Source: Imbricaverruca yamaguchii (taxonomy: Eukaryota; Arthropoda; Thecostraca; Neoverrucidae). Taken from it: 64,000 nucleotides of DNA. A program made the position numbers and the translations under genes. Positions 23,488-36,130 of the stretch are shown one piece after another (the first letter of the stretch is position 1; each line of letters opens with the position of its first letter). The notes under the pieces were generated by a model, which saw only the letters and a program-made list of their open reading frames with translations, ran no database searches and was not told where the DNA came from. The DNA is taken from NCBI GenBank assembly GCA_034440575.1, contig JAOTOL010001367.1:186001-250000 (forward strand), read 5' to 3'.

Positions 23488-24842
23488 CGCCTGCCACACC
23501 AGACGAGTTATGCGGAGACGGGGCATCGTCCGCCACACCAGGTGACTAGCTGGGCGGAGACGGGGTATCGCCCGCCACACCAGCTGACGAGCTGGGCGGC
23601 GAGGGGCGTCGCCCGCCACACCAGTGACTAGCTGGGCGGAGACGGGGCAGCGCCCGCCACACCAGGTGACGAGCTGGGCGGAGACGGGGTATCGCCTGCC
23701 ACACCAGCTGACTAGCTGGGCGGAGACGGGCATCGCCCGCCACACCAGGTGACGAGCTGGGCGGAGACGGGGTATCGCCCGCCACACCAGGTGACTAGCT
23801 GGGCGGAGACGGGCATCGCCCGCCACACCAGGTGACGAGCTGGGCGGAGACGGGGTATCGCCCGCCACACCAGGTGACTAGCTGGGCGGAGACGGGGCAT
23901 CGCCCGCCACACCAGCTGACTAGCTGGGCGGAGACGGGGCATCGCCCGCCACACCAGGTGACGAGCTGGGCGGAGACGGGGCGTCGCCCGCCACACCAGC
24001 TGACTAGCTGGGCGGAGACGGGGCATCGCCTGCCACACCAGCTGACGAGCTGGGCGGAGGACGCCCGCACACCAGGTGACGAGGGGGTCGCCCGCCACAC
24101 CAGGTGACGAGCTGGGCGGAGACGGGGCATCGCCCGCCACACCAGGTGACGAGCTGGGCGGAGACGGGGCATCGCCCGCCACACCAGCTGACTAGCTGGG
24201 CGGAGACGGGCATCGCCCGCCACACCAGGTGACGAGCTGGGCGGAGACGGGGTCTCGCTTGCCACACCAGTGACAGCTGGGCGGAGACGGGCATCGCCCG
24301 CCACACCAGGTGACGAGCTGGGCGGAGACGGGGCATCGCCCGCCACACCAGGTGACGAGCTGGGCGGAGACGGGGTATCGCCCGCCACACCAGCTGACGA
24401 GCTGGGCGGAGACGGGGCATCGCCCGCCACACCAGGTGACGAGCTGGGCGGAGACGGGCATCGCCCGCCACACCAGGTGACGAGCTGGGCGGCGACGGGG
24501 CATCGCCCGCCACACCAGGTGACGAGCTGGGCGGAGACGGGGTATCGCCCGCCACACCAGGTGACGAGCTGGGCGGAGACGGGGTATCGCCCGCCACACC
24601 AGCTGACGAGCTGGGCGGAGACGGGGCATCGCCCGCCACACCAGCTGACGAGCTGGGCGGCGACGGGGTATCGCCCGCCACACCAGGTGACGAGCTGGGC
24701 GGAGACGGGGCATCGCATGCCACACCAGGTGACTAGCTGGGTAACGACTGGGTATCGCCCGCCACACCAGGTGACGAGCTGGGCGGAGACGGGGCATCGC
24801 CCGCCACACCAGGTGACGAGCTGGGTGGAGACGGGGAATCGC
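23488..24842. repeat. Minisatellite, 42-bp unit, ~32 copies
   Basis: Unit: CACACCAGGTGACGAGCTGG plus GCGGAGACGGGGYATCGCCCGC. Spacing 42 bp, occasionally 41 where one G of GGGG is lost, plus one rearranged region at 24050-24100. Variation is mainly CAGGTG/CAGCTG and GACGAG/GACTAG. Open frames on both strands follow from the multiple-of-three unit. Confidence 0.97.
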
Positions 24843-24890
24843 CGACCGTGCTGGGCTTCCGTGCCGGGCGAAATCCCCTACGGGGCGAGT

Positions 24891-25040
24891 CGAGCATTGG
24901 AAGTGTTCAGGACGGAAGCGAGTTGAGATACATGCTAAATCCAGCATTGGGAGAGGTAGACGAAAGCCAGCTGAGAAGCATGCTAAGTCCAGCATTCGGA
25001 GAGGTGGACGGAAGCCAGTGGAGATGCATGCTAAGCGCAG
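24891..25040. repeat. 48-bp tandem repeat, 3 copies
   Basis: Units around CCAGCATTSGGAGAGGT and AGAWRCATGCTAA, about 48 bp apart (24941, 24989), diverging strongly in the flanks. Confidence 0.85.
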
Positions 25041-26924
25041 CTGCAGACGTGGATCCGAGTGTGTCGTGCTTCACAATCTCACCCTCCACAGGGAGCGCAT
25101 TTGGTGACCGAAACACGTCATTTACCCATAGCCTTACCTTCTACCTGCGCAATCCAGGACTCTGTCCACACCGCGCAAAACTCGTGGGCGGGCTTAGTGC
25201 AGGCTACGTTAACACCCGGGTTGGGCTTTCAGTCATGTCGTTGTCAATAATTCCGGTGAAAATTCCAGTAATGATAATAGTGCGATAGTCTTGCGGAAAC
25301 CACAAGACTGGGGATAGTTTGATGGCGTGCTTCTATCATCATGCGCGACTTTGAACTGTTACATCGCCTATACCGATAGTTTTTATTACAGAGGCGGGGC
25401 CCCAGCCAGTCCTCTCCAGTTAGCGTAGGAAAGGGCTCACAAGAATGAGCCGACGAGGACCGATCGAACCCACTGTGACACGTCGGAAGCCTTCATAACT
25501 GCCTTCCTGCAACGTCCTGCTATTCTTACACAAAACTACATTTGCAATTGAAATTTTGGTTTCCGCGAACTGCCGCCAAATCCTGTAAAGTACTCATAAT
25601 CCTTGTTCGAAGAAAGCCTTCTGCGGTGGCACTTTCCGGGCCCGTATGTCACACCCTGACACGCTACCTGGTGACTCATTTAGTTCCCACGGGCTACCGG
25701 AGGGGGGGGGGCGTGCGGTCAGTCAACATGCTTTCTGCCGGCAGCCGTGCAACGCCAGTGTGCCTGCGGCAAAGGAACCCCATATCCCGCACTTAGCCCC
25801 GCTTGTCCAGCGACGAAAATGGTCCTTATGGTGCTAACGGGATGTCCGAAATGTCCGCACGAACATTTTTAGCAGACGTTCACGAGGAAGCAAATCGTGT
25901 TGCGTGGATGCTCTCTTGGCATTCAAATGTGCAGACTATATACATGGCATAATCGCCCACAGTCTTGCTAACGCCGCGTGGGTGCTCGTGATATGTTCCA
26001 GCAAGAATCGCGCGCATTGCATTTCATTTGTTCTTTACTTCATTTTATGGCGTTTTGCCAACATGAAAAATCCGTCAGCTGCCGTTAACAGTCTCAGTGT
26101 TCACAGCACCAACCAGTTGTGAACACGTGGTCAAATGTGAGTGGTATTCTGACCGCTGTTTTTGGTCAATTATGAGTGATGTTCTGGTCGCTGATTTTGT
26201 AAAACACGCTGGACGGACATCGCCAGCTTGACTAGTCACTCCTCGTTTTCGATTTAAAAAAAAGATTAAAATATTATCACTGCCAGAACGTTCCCGACAT
26301 TTACGGCTCAAAAAGGTGCAGGCCTTTCTGAAGGAAATGCGCATGGCAACGATCCGAAAAGCAGTTGGACAAACAGGGTAGAGTAGAAAGAATGAGTTTG
26401 AAGAACAATTATTGTGCTTCTTCTAACGTTTCTTGACTAGGAAAGCAGTTTGAACATCGCTGGCATCAAATGAAAGGGCAATGGTCCACAAACACAGCCC
26501 GGGTGCATTGTGGCAATGTGGCTAAATAACTTACAGCAAGTATCCGAACAGAAGCCGTGGGAAAACCGCTGCACTGCCATGAACATAAATCTTGCACACA
26601 CCAACTTCAGCTGTGATTTTCCTTCCCTCACTGCGGCTGACGGCGAACAATCCCTGCACCGGCAGCACACAGACACCAACGCAGCTATTGTTCTGTACAA
26701 GCCCACGTCACCGACGAGCGGCAATTTCCGGCGTTGCGCAGCTTCGACGGCGCAACGGATCCGGAGGTGCGCCGTGCGGCACGCGTCGGCACGCGGGCGG
26801 CCGCACGCTTGACCGACGCGCCACCTTCGCCGCCCACCAGTCACAACACACGCACCCGCCGTCCAGCCACCCCGGCGGCAGCCACGCCGCAGGGCCGGCC
26901 AGCCGCGTGGCCACAGCCACCTAT
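25041..26924. other. Unique region, no gene seen
   Basis: Mixed, partly AT-rich. A short hairpin (AGTCTTGCGG-AAA-CCACAAGACT, one mismatch) lies at 25287-25309. GC-rich from about 26660 onward. No supported exon. Confidence 0.5.
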
Positions 26925-27655
26925 CACCCGTCAGCCCAACAGCAGCCACCCCTCACCTGGCGGTGAAACGGCAGCCACCCTTCACCCGTCAGCGCAACAG
27001 CAGCCACCCGTCACCTGGCAGCGAAATGACAGCCACCCTTCACCCGTCAGCCCAACAGCAGCCACCCCTCACCTGGCGGTGAAATGACAGCCACCCTTCA
27101 CCCGTCAGCGCAACAGCAGCCACCCCTCACCTGGCGGTGAAATGACAGCCACCCTTCACCCGTCAGCGCAACAGCAGCCACCCCTCACCTGCCGGTGAAA
27201 TGACAGCCACCCTTCACCCGTCAGCTCAATGGCAGCCACCCCTCACCTGCCGGTGAAATGACAGCCACCCTTCACCCGTCAGCGCAACAGCAGCCACCCC
27301 TCACCTGGCGGTGAAATGATAGCCACCTTGAGCCGGCGGCGCAATAACAGCCACACTTGATTGACAGCGTAATAACAGCCACCCTTCGTCTGGCAGATAA
27401 ATGACAGCCACACTGGACTGGCAGAGTAAAAAAAGCCACCATTCGGCTGACAGCGAAATAACAGTCACCGGCCATGTGGAAGAGGAACACCGGCCACCCT
27501 TTAGTTGGCAGCACAATAATGGCCACCATTTGCCCGACGGCGTAATAATACCCACCCTTCAGTTGGCAGCACAATAGCGGTCACCAATTACCCGGCAACG
27601 TAATAATACCGCTCCTTCAGTTGACAGGAAGACGACAGCCACCATTCAATAGCAA
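26925..27655. repeat. 29-bp minisatellite with 58-bp higher-order unit
   Basis: The first half (about 26925-27320) is a homogeneous 58-bp dimer made of two 29-bp subunits, CAGCCACCCTTCACCCGTCA- and CAGCCACCCCTCACCTGGCG-type. From about 27320 to 27655 the dimer order disappears and single 29-bp units diverge steadily. Confidence 0.93.
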
Positions 27656-28079
27656 ATAGCACGGGAGACAGAACACACGACGGCCGACGCCCAGATCGTC
27701 TATTGTCCGATCTCAACAGCTGAATAAACGCCCGACGATCCACCAATAGGCTGGACGGACATAAATCTGCGCGTCTGGGCCGGAGGGTGCTCCAAATAGC
27801 CGACCCGTGGACTGCCCGAAACGTGGTCAACTGGAACGTGGTCAGCTGGAACGCCAGCAGTACCGTACCGGCACCACACGAGCACCAGCCAGTAGTACCG
27901 TACCGGCACCACACGAGCACCAACCCCTGGCGGGGAGCTCTCTCAGTTGTGCCTGTCGTGGCCGGGCGACTGTACTCATTTCTCAAACAGTTAGTGGTTA
28001 AGCCAAACAAATCGGCGTCGGACTAGCCAACCGTAGCGCGGCACGGCACGCGCAGCCGCAGCCCCTCCCCGTCGGGGTG
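27656..28079. other. Unique spacer
   Basis: A 35-bp duplication of a GTACCGTACCGGCACCACAC segment lies at about 27860-27920. No gene seen. Confidence 0.5.
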
Positions 28080-28430
28080 CGGCACACCACGCGCCCATCA
28101 GGTCACGAGATGGCACGGCCACACCATGCGCCCATCAGATCGCAGCACGACTACACCAGTCGCCAATCAGGTCACGAGATGGCACGGCCACACCATGCGC
28201 CCATCAGATCGCAGCACGACTACACCAGTCGCCCATCAGGTCACGAGATGGCACGGCCACACCACCCGCCCATCGCATCAAGCCACGGCACGGCCACACC
28301 ACCACCCACCAGACCTCGACACGGCAAGGCCACGTCACCACCCATCGGATCGCATCACGGCCACACCACCGCCCATCAGATCGCGGCGCGGCGCGGCACG
28401 GCGCGGCCACACCACCGCCCATCAGATGGC
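28080..28430. repeat. ~67-bp degenerate tandem repeat
   Basis: About five units containing CGCCCATCAGATCGCAGCAC and GGCACGGCCACACCA. The first two are near identical, later ones shortened. Confidence 0.88.
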
Positions 28431-28534
28431 GGTGTTGCGCTGCGCCGCTTCACCAGCCGGCTCACGCACGAAGACGCGCCAGAAAAAGGCGAGCGCTGTC
28501 GGGTTGCCCGGGCCGTGTGAGGTCAGCCGGCCGG

Positions 28535-28850
28535 TGGAGCGTGTGTGTGTGGAACTGTCGGGGTGGGGTGAGAGGAGCACAAACCACACCTGACGGCATC
28601 AGGGCCACGCCGCATCGGTCGGTGGAGCGTGTGTAGAACTGGAGTTAGTTATTAGGGCTTTAGGGCAGACGTGGAACTGGAGGGGTGGTGGTGAGAGGAG
28701 GCGTACAAACCAGACCTACCGGCATCAGGGCCACGCCGCATCGGTCGTTGGAGCGTGTGTGGAACTGGAGTTAGTTAGTAGGGCTTCAGACGTGGAACTG
28801 GAGGGGTGGAGGTGAAAGCAGCCATACAAACCACACCTAACGGCATCTGG
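28535..28850. repeat. Large tandem repeat (~115 bp), ~3 copies
   Basis: Units share GGAGCGTGTGTGGAACTG, GAGAGGAG.C.TACAAACCA and GGCATCAGGGCCACGCCGCA. Two units contain GAGTTAGTTATTAGGGCTTTAGGG-like sequence, which resembles the tail of the short retroposon just downstream. Confidence 0.8.
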
Positions 28851-28869
28851 GCCGCGGCGCTTTGCTAGA

Positions 28870-28936
28870 GTTAGTTAGTTAGTTAGTTATTAGGGGTTTA
28901 GGGCGCACCAACTGCAGTGGTTATACGGCGCCAATT
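28870..28936 (-). mobile_element. Ultra-short retroposon (67 bp) with 14-bp TSD
   Basis: A 67-bp insert flanked by perfect 14-bp direct repeats GGCGCTTTGCTAGA (28856-28869 and 28937-28950). Read on the minus strand it is GGCGCC...CACTGCAGTTGGTGCGCC followed by CTAAACCCCTAATAAC and a (TAAC)n tail. The same sequence, in the other orientation and with its own TSD, occurs at 43982-44035, so this is a dispersed family. Confidence 0.8.
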
Positions 28937-28950
28937 GGCGCTTTGCTAGA

Positions 28951-30078
28951 AATTTGCTAGGAACCTTGGAGTAATCGCAGTGTGTGCGATGTGTTGACGC
29001 CATGACGCAAATAATACACACACCACGTTGTGTAATAACGAGAGGCGTGCAAGCTAGGCATGAAAGCTAGGCACGTGAGGCATGAAAGGCAAGTCCGGTG
29101 CTGAGAGCTGCGCCGGACCACGTGGGTCACCTGAGCCGATTCTAAAGCGACTGTGTCCTTGCAAACACATCCAGACCAATTGGACAGTCACGCTAAGTGG
29201 AGCATTGATTCAAACATGTGTGCAACAACTTTAAATAACACTTTGGCACTTGCATTCGAGGAGCAATACATCGTTGATATCGGCCACACTAATGGAAGGT
29301 GAAATAATGGTGGGGAATTTTCTCAGCCATCAGCCATCAGTTCCACTGTAGGCCATCACCTGAGCGGTGCTAAGGGAAATCCGAGTCGGACTTAGTGTCA
29401 GGGTCAGAATCAGGGTCCGGGTCACGGCTAGGAGTCGGGGCGGCATCGGGATTTAGTCAGGGTTAGGGTTCTGATTAGGATTGGAGTCTGGGTGAGGGCT
29501 AGAGAGCTGCTCGGGGGTGGGGTAGTGAATGATATTGGGATAGGTATCGGTATGGCGACCAGTGTCACCGTTTCAATCGAGATCTGGGTGAGATTCGGAT
29601 CGGAGTTGGGGTCAGGGTTCGACGAAGGATCGGAACGCTGTCTCGGTCTGAGTCAGCGTCTGTGTTCACAAAACCGAACCCAAACAATCGAGCACAGCGT
29701 GGCGCGCTGTCCGTTCGCGCCGCTATAGCCGTTGCCCAGAACGGGACAAAAACGACCGAAAACGAAAACAACGAATACAAACACCGGGCGACATCTTGGA
29801 CACCATCTCAACACCATTCGTGGCAAATTTACGGACGTTCCAACGTGGCCGCAGCTCATCCTGGAGTCGAACCACGCTGCACCACGAGTCAACTGTACGA
29901 TCAATGCATATGGTAAGTTCCCAAGCACAAACAATCAACGAACTGTGACTGCATGCCACGCAACTTTAATACCACCCACCCGGCACGGACAGGGGGTCTC
30001 TGCAGCGGCGGTAGGCTGATACTATCTGTCCGTTTGGTTGTTATGTGATAACGGGGTTCTTTGACCAATAATGACATT
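28951..30078. other. Unique region with degenerate G-rich stretch
   Basis: From 29380 to 29660 there are loose GGGTCAG/GGGTTAG/GGATCGG-type repeats, including one GGGTTAGGGTT. No gene seen. Confidence 0.5.
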
Positions 30079-30619
<541 letters not shown>

Positions 30620-30798
30620 ACTCCTCCGCTCCTGTTCGTTTAGCTAGCTCCCACACCGTTGATTACGCTTTGGAATCTCATACTTGACGGCAAGTGATGA
30701 GCGCAAATTTTACCCATCACTGAGATTTAGTCTGTTAAGATTATAGGAGCTAGGACTTCCATTTCAATTTCAATGCTTCCATTTCAATACGTTGTTTA

Positions 30799-30935
30799 GT
30801 TGGTTGGTTATTGGTTGTACGACAGGTTGGGCATCGACAATCTCTCACCGTTGCGAAGAGTAGCGACCGGTGAGATTCGAATCCACAACCTTTCGATTGT
30901 GAGATGAGCGACTTATCCCTAGGCTACTCGTGCCG
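30799..30935 (-). mobile_element. tRNA-derived SINE, copy 5 (core deleted)
   Basis: Minus-strand copy with intact tail and head but about 25 bp shorter than full length owing to losses in the core. Possible diverged 16-bp target-site duplication (30783-30798 and 30936-30951, about 12 of 16 matching). Confidence 0.88.
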
Positions 30936-30951
30936 TTCTACGCGTTGCTTA

Positions 30952-32369
30952 AATGTACGTCGAAGCATATAGGCAAACCATACAAGATGCAACTAGAGAT
31001 GAATACATTCGTATTCAAATGCTCCAATAAACATGCAAAAACACGAAATGTTGCATTGGGTGATGTTATGAGGTCAATTGGTGGCTTAAACTGGAGAAAC
31101 ATTTTGTGTATAACTTTGTGACAATTATCAATTTTTTTACTGAGATACATGCAATGTCAAATTATATACACTCTGATATCCTCCACATAATGCTCTGGGC
31201 TTGAAGTATATACCAGATCGCGTCCCTGAGATATAACATGGAATGTTCCGGGAGTACAGATGTCGCATATGTGACATGGAATGCCCGGTGAGTACAGGTG
31301 TCGCCGATATGACCTGGAATGTCCCGAGGGTACAGATGTCGCGGATACGACTTGGAATATCCCGCAAGCTCAGGTGTCACAGATACGACCTGGGCTGTCC
31401 CGCTTGCACAGGTGTCGCAGACGCTAGAGAGCTTAAATGTCAACAATTAGAAAGGCTAAGCCTATTTACGCCGACTTGGCTTCGGATACAATTACGGTCA
31501 CCAAAGTCGATCCGAAAGTGCAAATTCTGCATTAAATTCAGGACGTAAGTCGAATGCACCTTGACGTTGCCATGCTCTCAGAGCCTTCGGTATACACCCA
31601 GATCCCGTCACGTCCGCTCTCTGGTGGCTTCCAGTTCAGGTTGGACAGGCGAACGCATCGCTTGGCGTGGCTGCCAAGCTATGTGAAAACGGCGGGGTCG
31701 GATGACGTGTGTCGTCGACCGAGTAAAAACCCGACGTCACGACGGGAACGGGATGACAGACGAGGCTGTGGTGTTGACACCGAAAATCCCCACTGAAAAC
31801 AGGCATGATCCCGCCGTATATCTCATGCAGCACCACGTGTTTCTGTGGTTCTATGGAAACAAAACAGCAAGTGTATGTTGCATCAGGAAAGCAAACGCAT
31901 AGCGGGCTGCATAGTTTTGGTTAGCACCCTTCGCAGCCACCTGTCTGTCACAATCCGTTCAATAGCCCAGAGGAGCGAGAGCCTTTTCGCGCCGTCCGGG
32001 AGCTATTCTGCCTGCCAGGGCACACAGAGCCAATGTAGCCGCCGGAGATGAGGCCATCGATAGCACCATGAAATTTGGTAAAAGTTGCAGGGATGAGGCG
32101 CAGCAATCTCACCTCCCAACTGCCGACCTATTTGCTGGAGAATACCGACAACTGTCTAGCCGGGAGGGGCGGACAGCAGAGCACTCTGTCCGTGGCCGGC
32201 CCACCGATGGGGAGGTGCAGTACATCCGCATGACCGCGCTCCACACCCCTGACTTTTATGTGCACACCCGATCATATGTGATGCAAGTCGAGTCATAGAC
32301 AAAGGCATACCCGTGACAGAACAAGAGACACGGCTTCATCTGCAACTGATGTGCCATTGATGACGAGCA
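30952..32369. other. AT-rich unique region with one small repeat
   Basis: Apart from the 38-bp repeat at 31238-31425, nothing recognised. Confidence 0.5.
31238..31425. repeat. 38-bp degenerate tandem repeat, 5 copies
   Basis: Units of TGGAATGTCCCG..GTACAGRTGTCGC..ATATGACC at about 38-bp spacing (31240, 31278, 31316, 31354), diverging gradually. Confidence 0.88.
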
Positions 32370-32490
32370 AGAACTAATAAATAAATAAATAAATAATAAA
32401 AAAACAAAAACAAAAAAGGAACGTAAAAATATGTGTATATATATATATATATATAAAAATATATTATATATACGTGTATATATATGTATA
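32370..32490. repeat. AT microsatellites
   Basis: (AATA)n at 32376-32400, A-rich (AAAAAC)n, then (TA)n with GTATATA variants to 32490. Confidence 0.95.
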
Positions 32491-33172
32491 TATAGCACTT
32501 GTATGTTTGTTTGTTTATTGGTTGGTTCACGACACACTTTATGCACATTCACGGCTAATGGCGCCGCCCACACTGTTTCGCCGGTGAGCCGCGGGATTGG
32601 GAAATGTCCCACTTGTATGTACATAAAGCATAGGTATATACAAGAACATCCGACAATAGTGTCCCCTCCACCCTGTATCGTGCACAAAGTGGCCTTCAAG
32701 CGCCATGTGGCTATTCGTCAGATGGTAGTCGATAATGCAACGTATTTCGAAATGAAATGCATAATTCACTATCTTGAGCACGAGTCCAGCAATTGCCCAA
32801 GATGCATCGCGACAGAATGGCTATGCTAGGCTGCCTCACGACAGGCACAATGTCCCGGTGCCGCACAGGCTGCTCATACACTCCACATCTGCAGCTGATT
32901 ATTTTGCATCTTAACACCGAACTCAAACGAATATGCTTGCTGACAACACAAGTACAAACTTCCACTTGTAAACGTATCAAACGCACAATATACTACAAGT
33001 TACACCTACCTAACTCCTAGCACTAAGGCACAGCTACAGTACGAAAACGTGGGTTTTATACACAAGAGGCCAGCCATGGGTGTTTTTCAGAACTAGAACA
33101 TGATAGTCGATACTCATAGCGAACGGCGCTGCACGAACGTCACCTCGACTAACCAGCCGGACCAGGCCGAAG
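32491..33172. other. Unique spacer
   Basis: No gene seen. A TTGGTTGGTTCACGACACAC stretch at 32519-32538 resembles the SINE tail, but no head follows. Confidence 0.5.
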
Positions 33173-33640
33173 CCACAAAACCAGGCCAGCGCGGGCCGAA
33201 CCAGAGCCGGGAGGTCCCCACCGAACCGCGGGACAGACCAGGCCAGCGAGGGCCGAACCCCAGCCGGGAGGTCCCCACCGAACCGCGGGACAGACCAGGC
33301 CAGCGAGGGCCGAACCCCAGCCGGGAGGTCCCGACCGAACTGCGGGACAGACCAGGCCAGCGAGGGCCGAACCCCAGCCGGGAGGTCCCCACCGAACCGC
33401 GACAGACCAGACCAGCGAGGGCCGAACCCCAGCCGGGAGGTCCTCACCGAACTGCGGGACAGACCAGGCCAGCGCGGGCCGAACCCCAGCCGGGAGGTCC
33501 TCACCGAACTGCGGGACAGACCAGGCCAGCGAGGGCCGAACCCCAGCCGGGAGGTCCCCACCGAACTGCGACAGACCAGGCCAGCGCGGGCCGAACCCCA
33601 GCCGGGAGGTCCCCACCGAACCGCGACAGACCAGACCAGC
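33173..33640. repeat. Minisatellite, 57-bp unit, ~8 copies
   Basis: Units of CAGGCCAGCGAGGGCCGAAC, CCCAGCCGGGAGGTCCCCAC and CGAACCGCGGGACAGAC, spaced 57 bp with some 54-bp units lacking GGG. Frames open on both strands because 57 is a multiple of three. Confidence 0.96.
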
Positions 33641-33809
33641 CAAATTCCAGCAGGGGGTCCCCACCGAACCGCGACCGACAGCAAAACAACAGTGGTCGAC
33701 ACAGCGGCGACGGAGACGGCGCGCGGCTGGTGGCCGTCCGTCGCCGGCCCCGGCGTCGACGCGCCCATCGCTCCCGGCACACGTCGGCACACACAGGCGC
33801 CACCTGTCA

Positions 33810-34270
33810 CTTCTTACCACTCACGTTACTAACCCGGGCGCGAGCTGTCAGTCGTTCCTCACGTTACTATCCCAGGCGGACTGTTAGTCCCACCCCACGG
33901 TACTAACCCAAGCGAGAACTGTTGATCCAGCCTCACGGTACTAACCTAGGCGCGGACTGTTAGGCCCACACCGCGGTACTAACCCAAGCGAGAACTGTTG
34001 ATCCAGCCTCACGGTACTAACCTAGGCGCGAACTGTGAGTCGTTTTTCACGGTACTAACCCCGGCGCGAACCCGCTTCACATAACAAACCCAGGAACGAA
34101 CTGCCAGTAATACTTCACGTTACTGCTGACTCTAGCGCGAACTGCCTGTCCTTAATCACATTACCAACTCTGGTGCGAACTGTCAGCCCCTCCTCAAAAT
34201 ACCAACTCTGGCGCGAAGCACCAGTCCTTCCTCACATTCCAACTTCGGCTCGAGCTGTCAGTAATCCGCG
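33810..34270. repeat. ~39-bp degenerate repeat, ~11 copies
   Basis: Recurring TCACGGTACTAACC...GGCGCGAACTGT...AGTCC. Best-conserved units lie at 33890-34030; flanking units are increasingly diverged. Confidence 0.85.
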
Positions 34271-34520
34271 CGTCACTATACCCGGAGCGATGGGGGAAAG
34301 GGAGGGGACGGGCTGGACAGACTGCCATTCTGCCTCACAACCCAGCTCGGTCCAGTCAGTCAGCACCAGCATAAACTTCCAGTCGCCCTCCCCGCCACAA
34401 GCACCCGCTTTGCTAGTTCCGATGTCACTGTCCGTCCGAACAGGCCCATAAAACTGCCACACAAAACATCATAGCACAACCACACTGTAGGACCCGAGAC
34501 TAAAACACCGCACAGTGTCT

Positions 34521-34690
34521 CTAACATCATCGCACGTCACAACACATGACGTGCGATGACCACATCACCCCACAACATCACAGCATCGCACGTCACAACA
34601 CAACACCAGCGCACACCACCACATCACCCCACAACGTCACAGCATCGCACCACCGTGCGTCACGCCGCCATCGCACACGGTCACGTCACA
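34521..34690. repeat. AC-rich degenerate repeat with hairpin
   Basis: Two to three copies of ACATCACCCCACAAC.TCACAGCATCGCAC. The 5' end holds a perfect hairpin (see 34527-34559). Confidence 0.8.
34527..34559. other. Perfect 13-bp hairpin
   Basis: TCATCGCACGTCA and TGACGTGCGATGA are exact reverse complements separated by 7 bp. Each arm carries a TGACG(T)-type core. Confidence 0.9.
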
Positions 34691-35704
34691 GTCCCGGCAG
34701 GTTGCCGGCTGACGCCTCGACAGTCATGGCCGCGGTCGCCCCGCCGCCGCCGCCCGGGCGCCTCTGAGCCACGCCCGTATATGGTGGCGCCACGAATATG
34801 GTAAGGCCAAACATTCCTTATCTGCATCAGCCTCCGTCAGGCCAAACCGGCATCAAGCTGTGCCGTATCGAAGCCGGCATCGCGGCTGAGCGCGGCCCGA
34901 GCTGCCGCCACCGCCATCTGGCAACGGTCGCTTCAACTAGAGGTGCGTTGCTATGCCGCCGAGCTATACACGAAAACATATCTCGGACTGACGCCGGTTC
35001 AAGGTTGGCTAGGGAAACGCAATTTGATGGACGATTTTGCGGAACGCAGTTTCGTATGTGGTAAACTCCTCCATGTCACCATGTTCTACAGTCGATATTA
35101 CATCACCTGAGCTCCATTTTCTTTGTCGGCGCTGATTGGAATGGTCAGCATTAATTCAGCGATACGGCAAACTACTCCCCAACTGTTGCCGCACTTTCTG
35201 GCCGAGAGCCAGGCGAGCGAAAGTTTGCTCTACGTCAGATTTGAATGCAGCGCTTGCAAGAGGCGTGTTAGCCGATTGCACCGGCGAAGTAGGACATCGT
35301 TAGCTCTCGGTTGATTGGACTTTCGTTTAAATGTTGAGTCGCATGTTGGCAAACAATTATCATATTTAATTCGTAGGATCTCGATTGATCTCGATCGATC
35401 GCACCAATCAAACAAGCGAGCACGGATTTGTTACTCACAGAACCGCACAACATAGATCAGAACTGAACTGAATCGCAGTCATGAGCGCATTTGTTGTGTG
35501 CTTATTGGGTATCTGAATATATTCAGGTGAACGTTATTCCGAACTTGATATATATTTTTCATCCGAAGACGATACAACGTCCCGCCAAAATGCAGGCTAA
35601 TCGCCACCTTCATTCATTAAATATTGTGCAGCCTGTCCACGAAGTTCGTCTTGTGGTGAAGCACCTCCAACTGGGACCGGCCTGCGTTGGGATGGAGCTC
35701 CTGT
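34691..35704. other. Unique region, no gene seen
   Basis: GC-rich to about 34950 then AT-rich, with a GATCTCGATYGATC run near 35388-35402. Lies in the putative intron downstream of the SH3 exon; no further exon recognised. Confidence 0.45.
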
Positions 35705-36130
35705 GACCAGGACTGACCTGTGTCGGCGTGCAGCTCCAGTGACCGTGACGACCTGTGTCGGCGTGCAGCTCCAGTGACCGCGACTGACCTGTGTCGGCGT
35801 GCAGCTCCAGTGACCGCGACTGACCTGTGTCGGCGTGCAGCTCCAGTGACCGCGACTGACCTGTGTCGGCGTGCAGCTCCAGTGACCGTGACCGACCTGT
35901 GTCGGCGTGCAGCTCCGTGACCGAGACCTGTGTCGCGTGCAGCTCCAGTGACCGGACCGACCTGTGTCGGCGTGCGCTCAGTGACCGACTGACCTGTGTC
36001 GGCGTGCAGCTCCACCGTGACCGGACACCTTTGCTGAGCTCCAGTGACCGTGACTGACCTGTGTCGGCGTGCAGCTCCAGTGACCGCGACTGACCTGTGT
36101 CGGCGTGCAGCTCCAGTGACCGCGACTGAC
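35705..36130 (-). repeat. 36-bp intronic minisatellite built from exon end and splice donor
   Basis: About 12 units of 36 bp. On the minus strand each reads TGGAGCTGCACGCCGACACAG then GTCAGTCGCGGTCAC. The adjoining exon ends GAGCTCCAGCCCGGCACAG and its intron begins GTCAGTCGCGGTCACT, so each unit is a copy of the exon end plus donor (about 15 of 19 exon-side bases match, donor side almost identical). CAG|GT junctions fall at plus positions (first base of ACCTG) 36129, 36093, 36057, 35992, 35960, 35926, 35895, 35859, 35823, 35787, 35751 and 35716; one near 36026 is degenerate. Indels in the middle units break phase. Confidence 0.9.

Noticed and set aside
28080..28520. Exon at 28428-28518 with acceptor-like CCCATCAG and donor-like GTGTGAG|GTCAGC
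   Set aside because: The same CCCATCAG recurs in every unit of the adjacent repeat, so the acceptor resemblance is probably coincidental, and no protein family is recognisable.
32509..32600. Eleventh SINE copy
   Set aside because: Only a TTGGTTGGTTCACGACACAC stretch resembles the tail; the core and tRNA-like head are missing.
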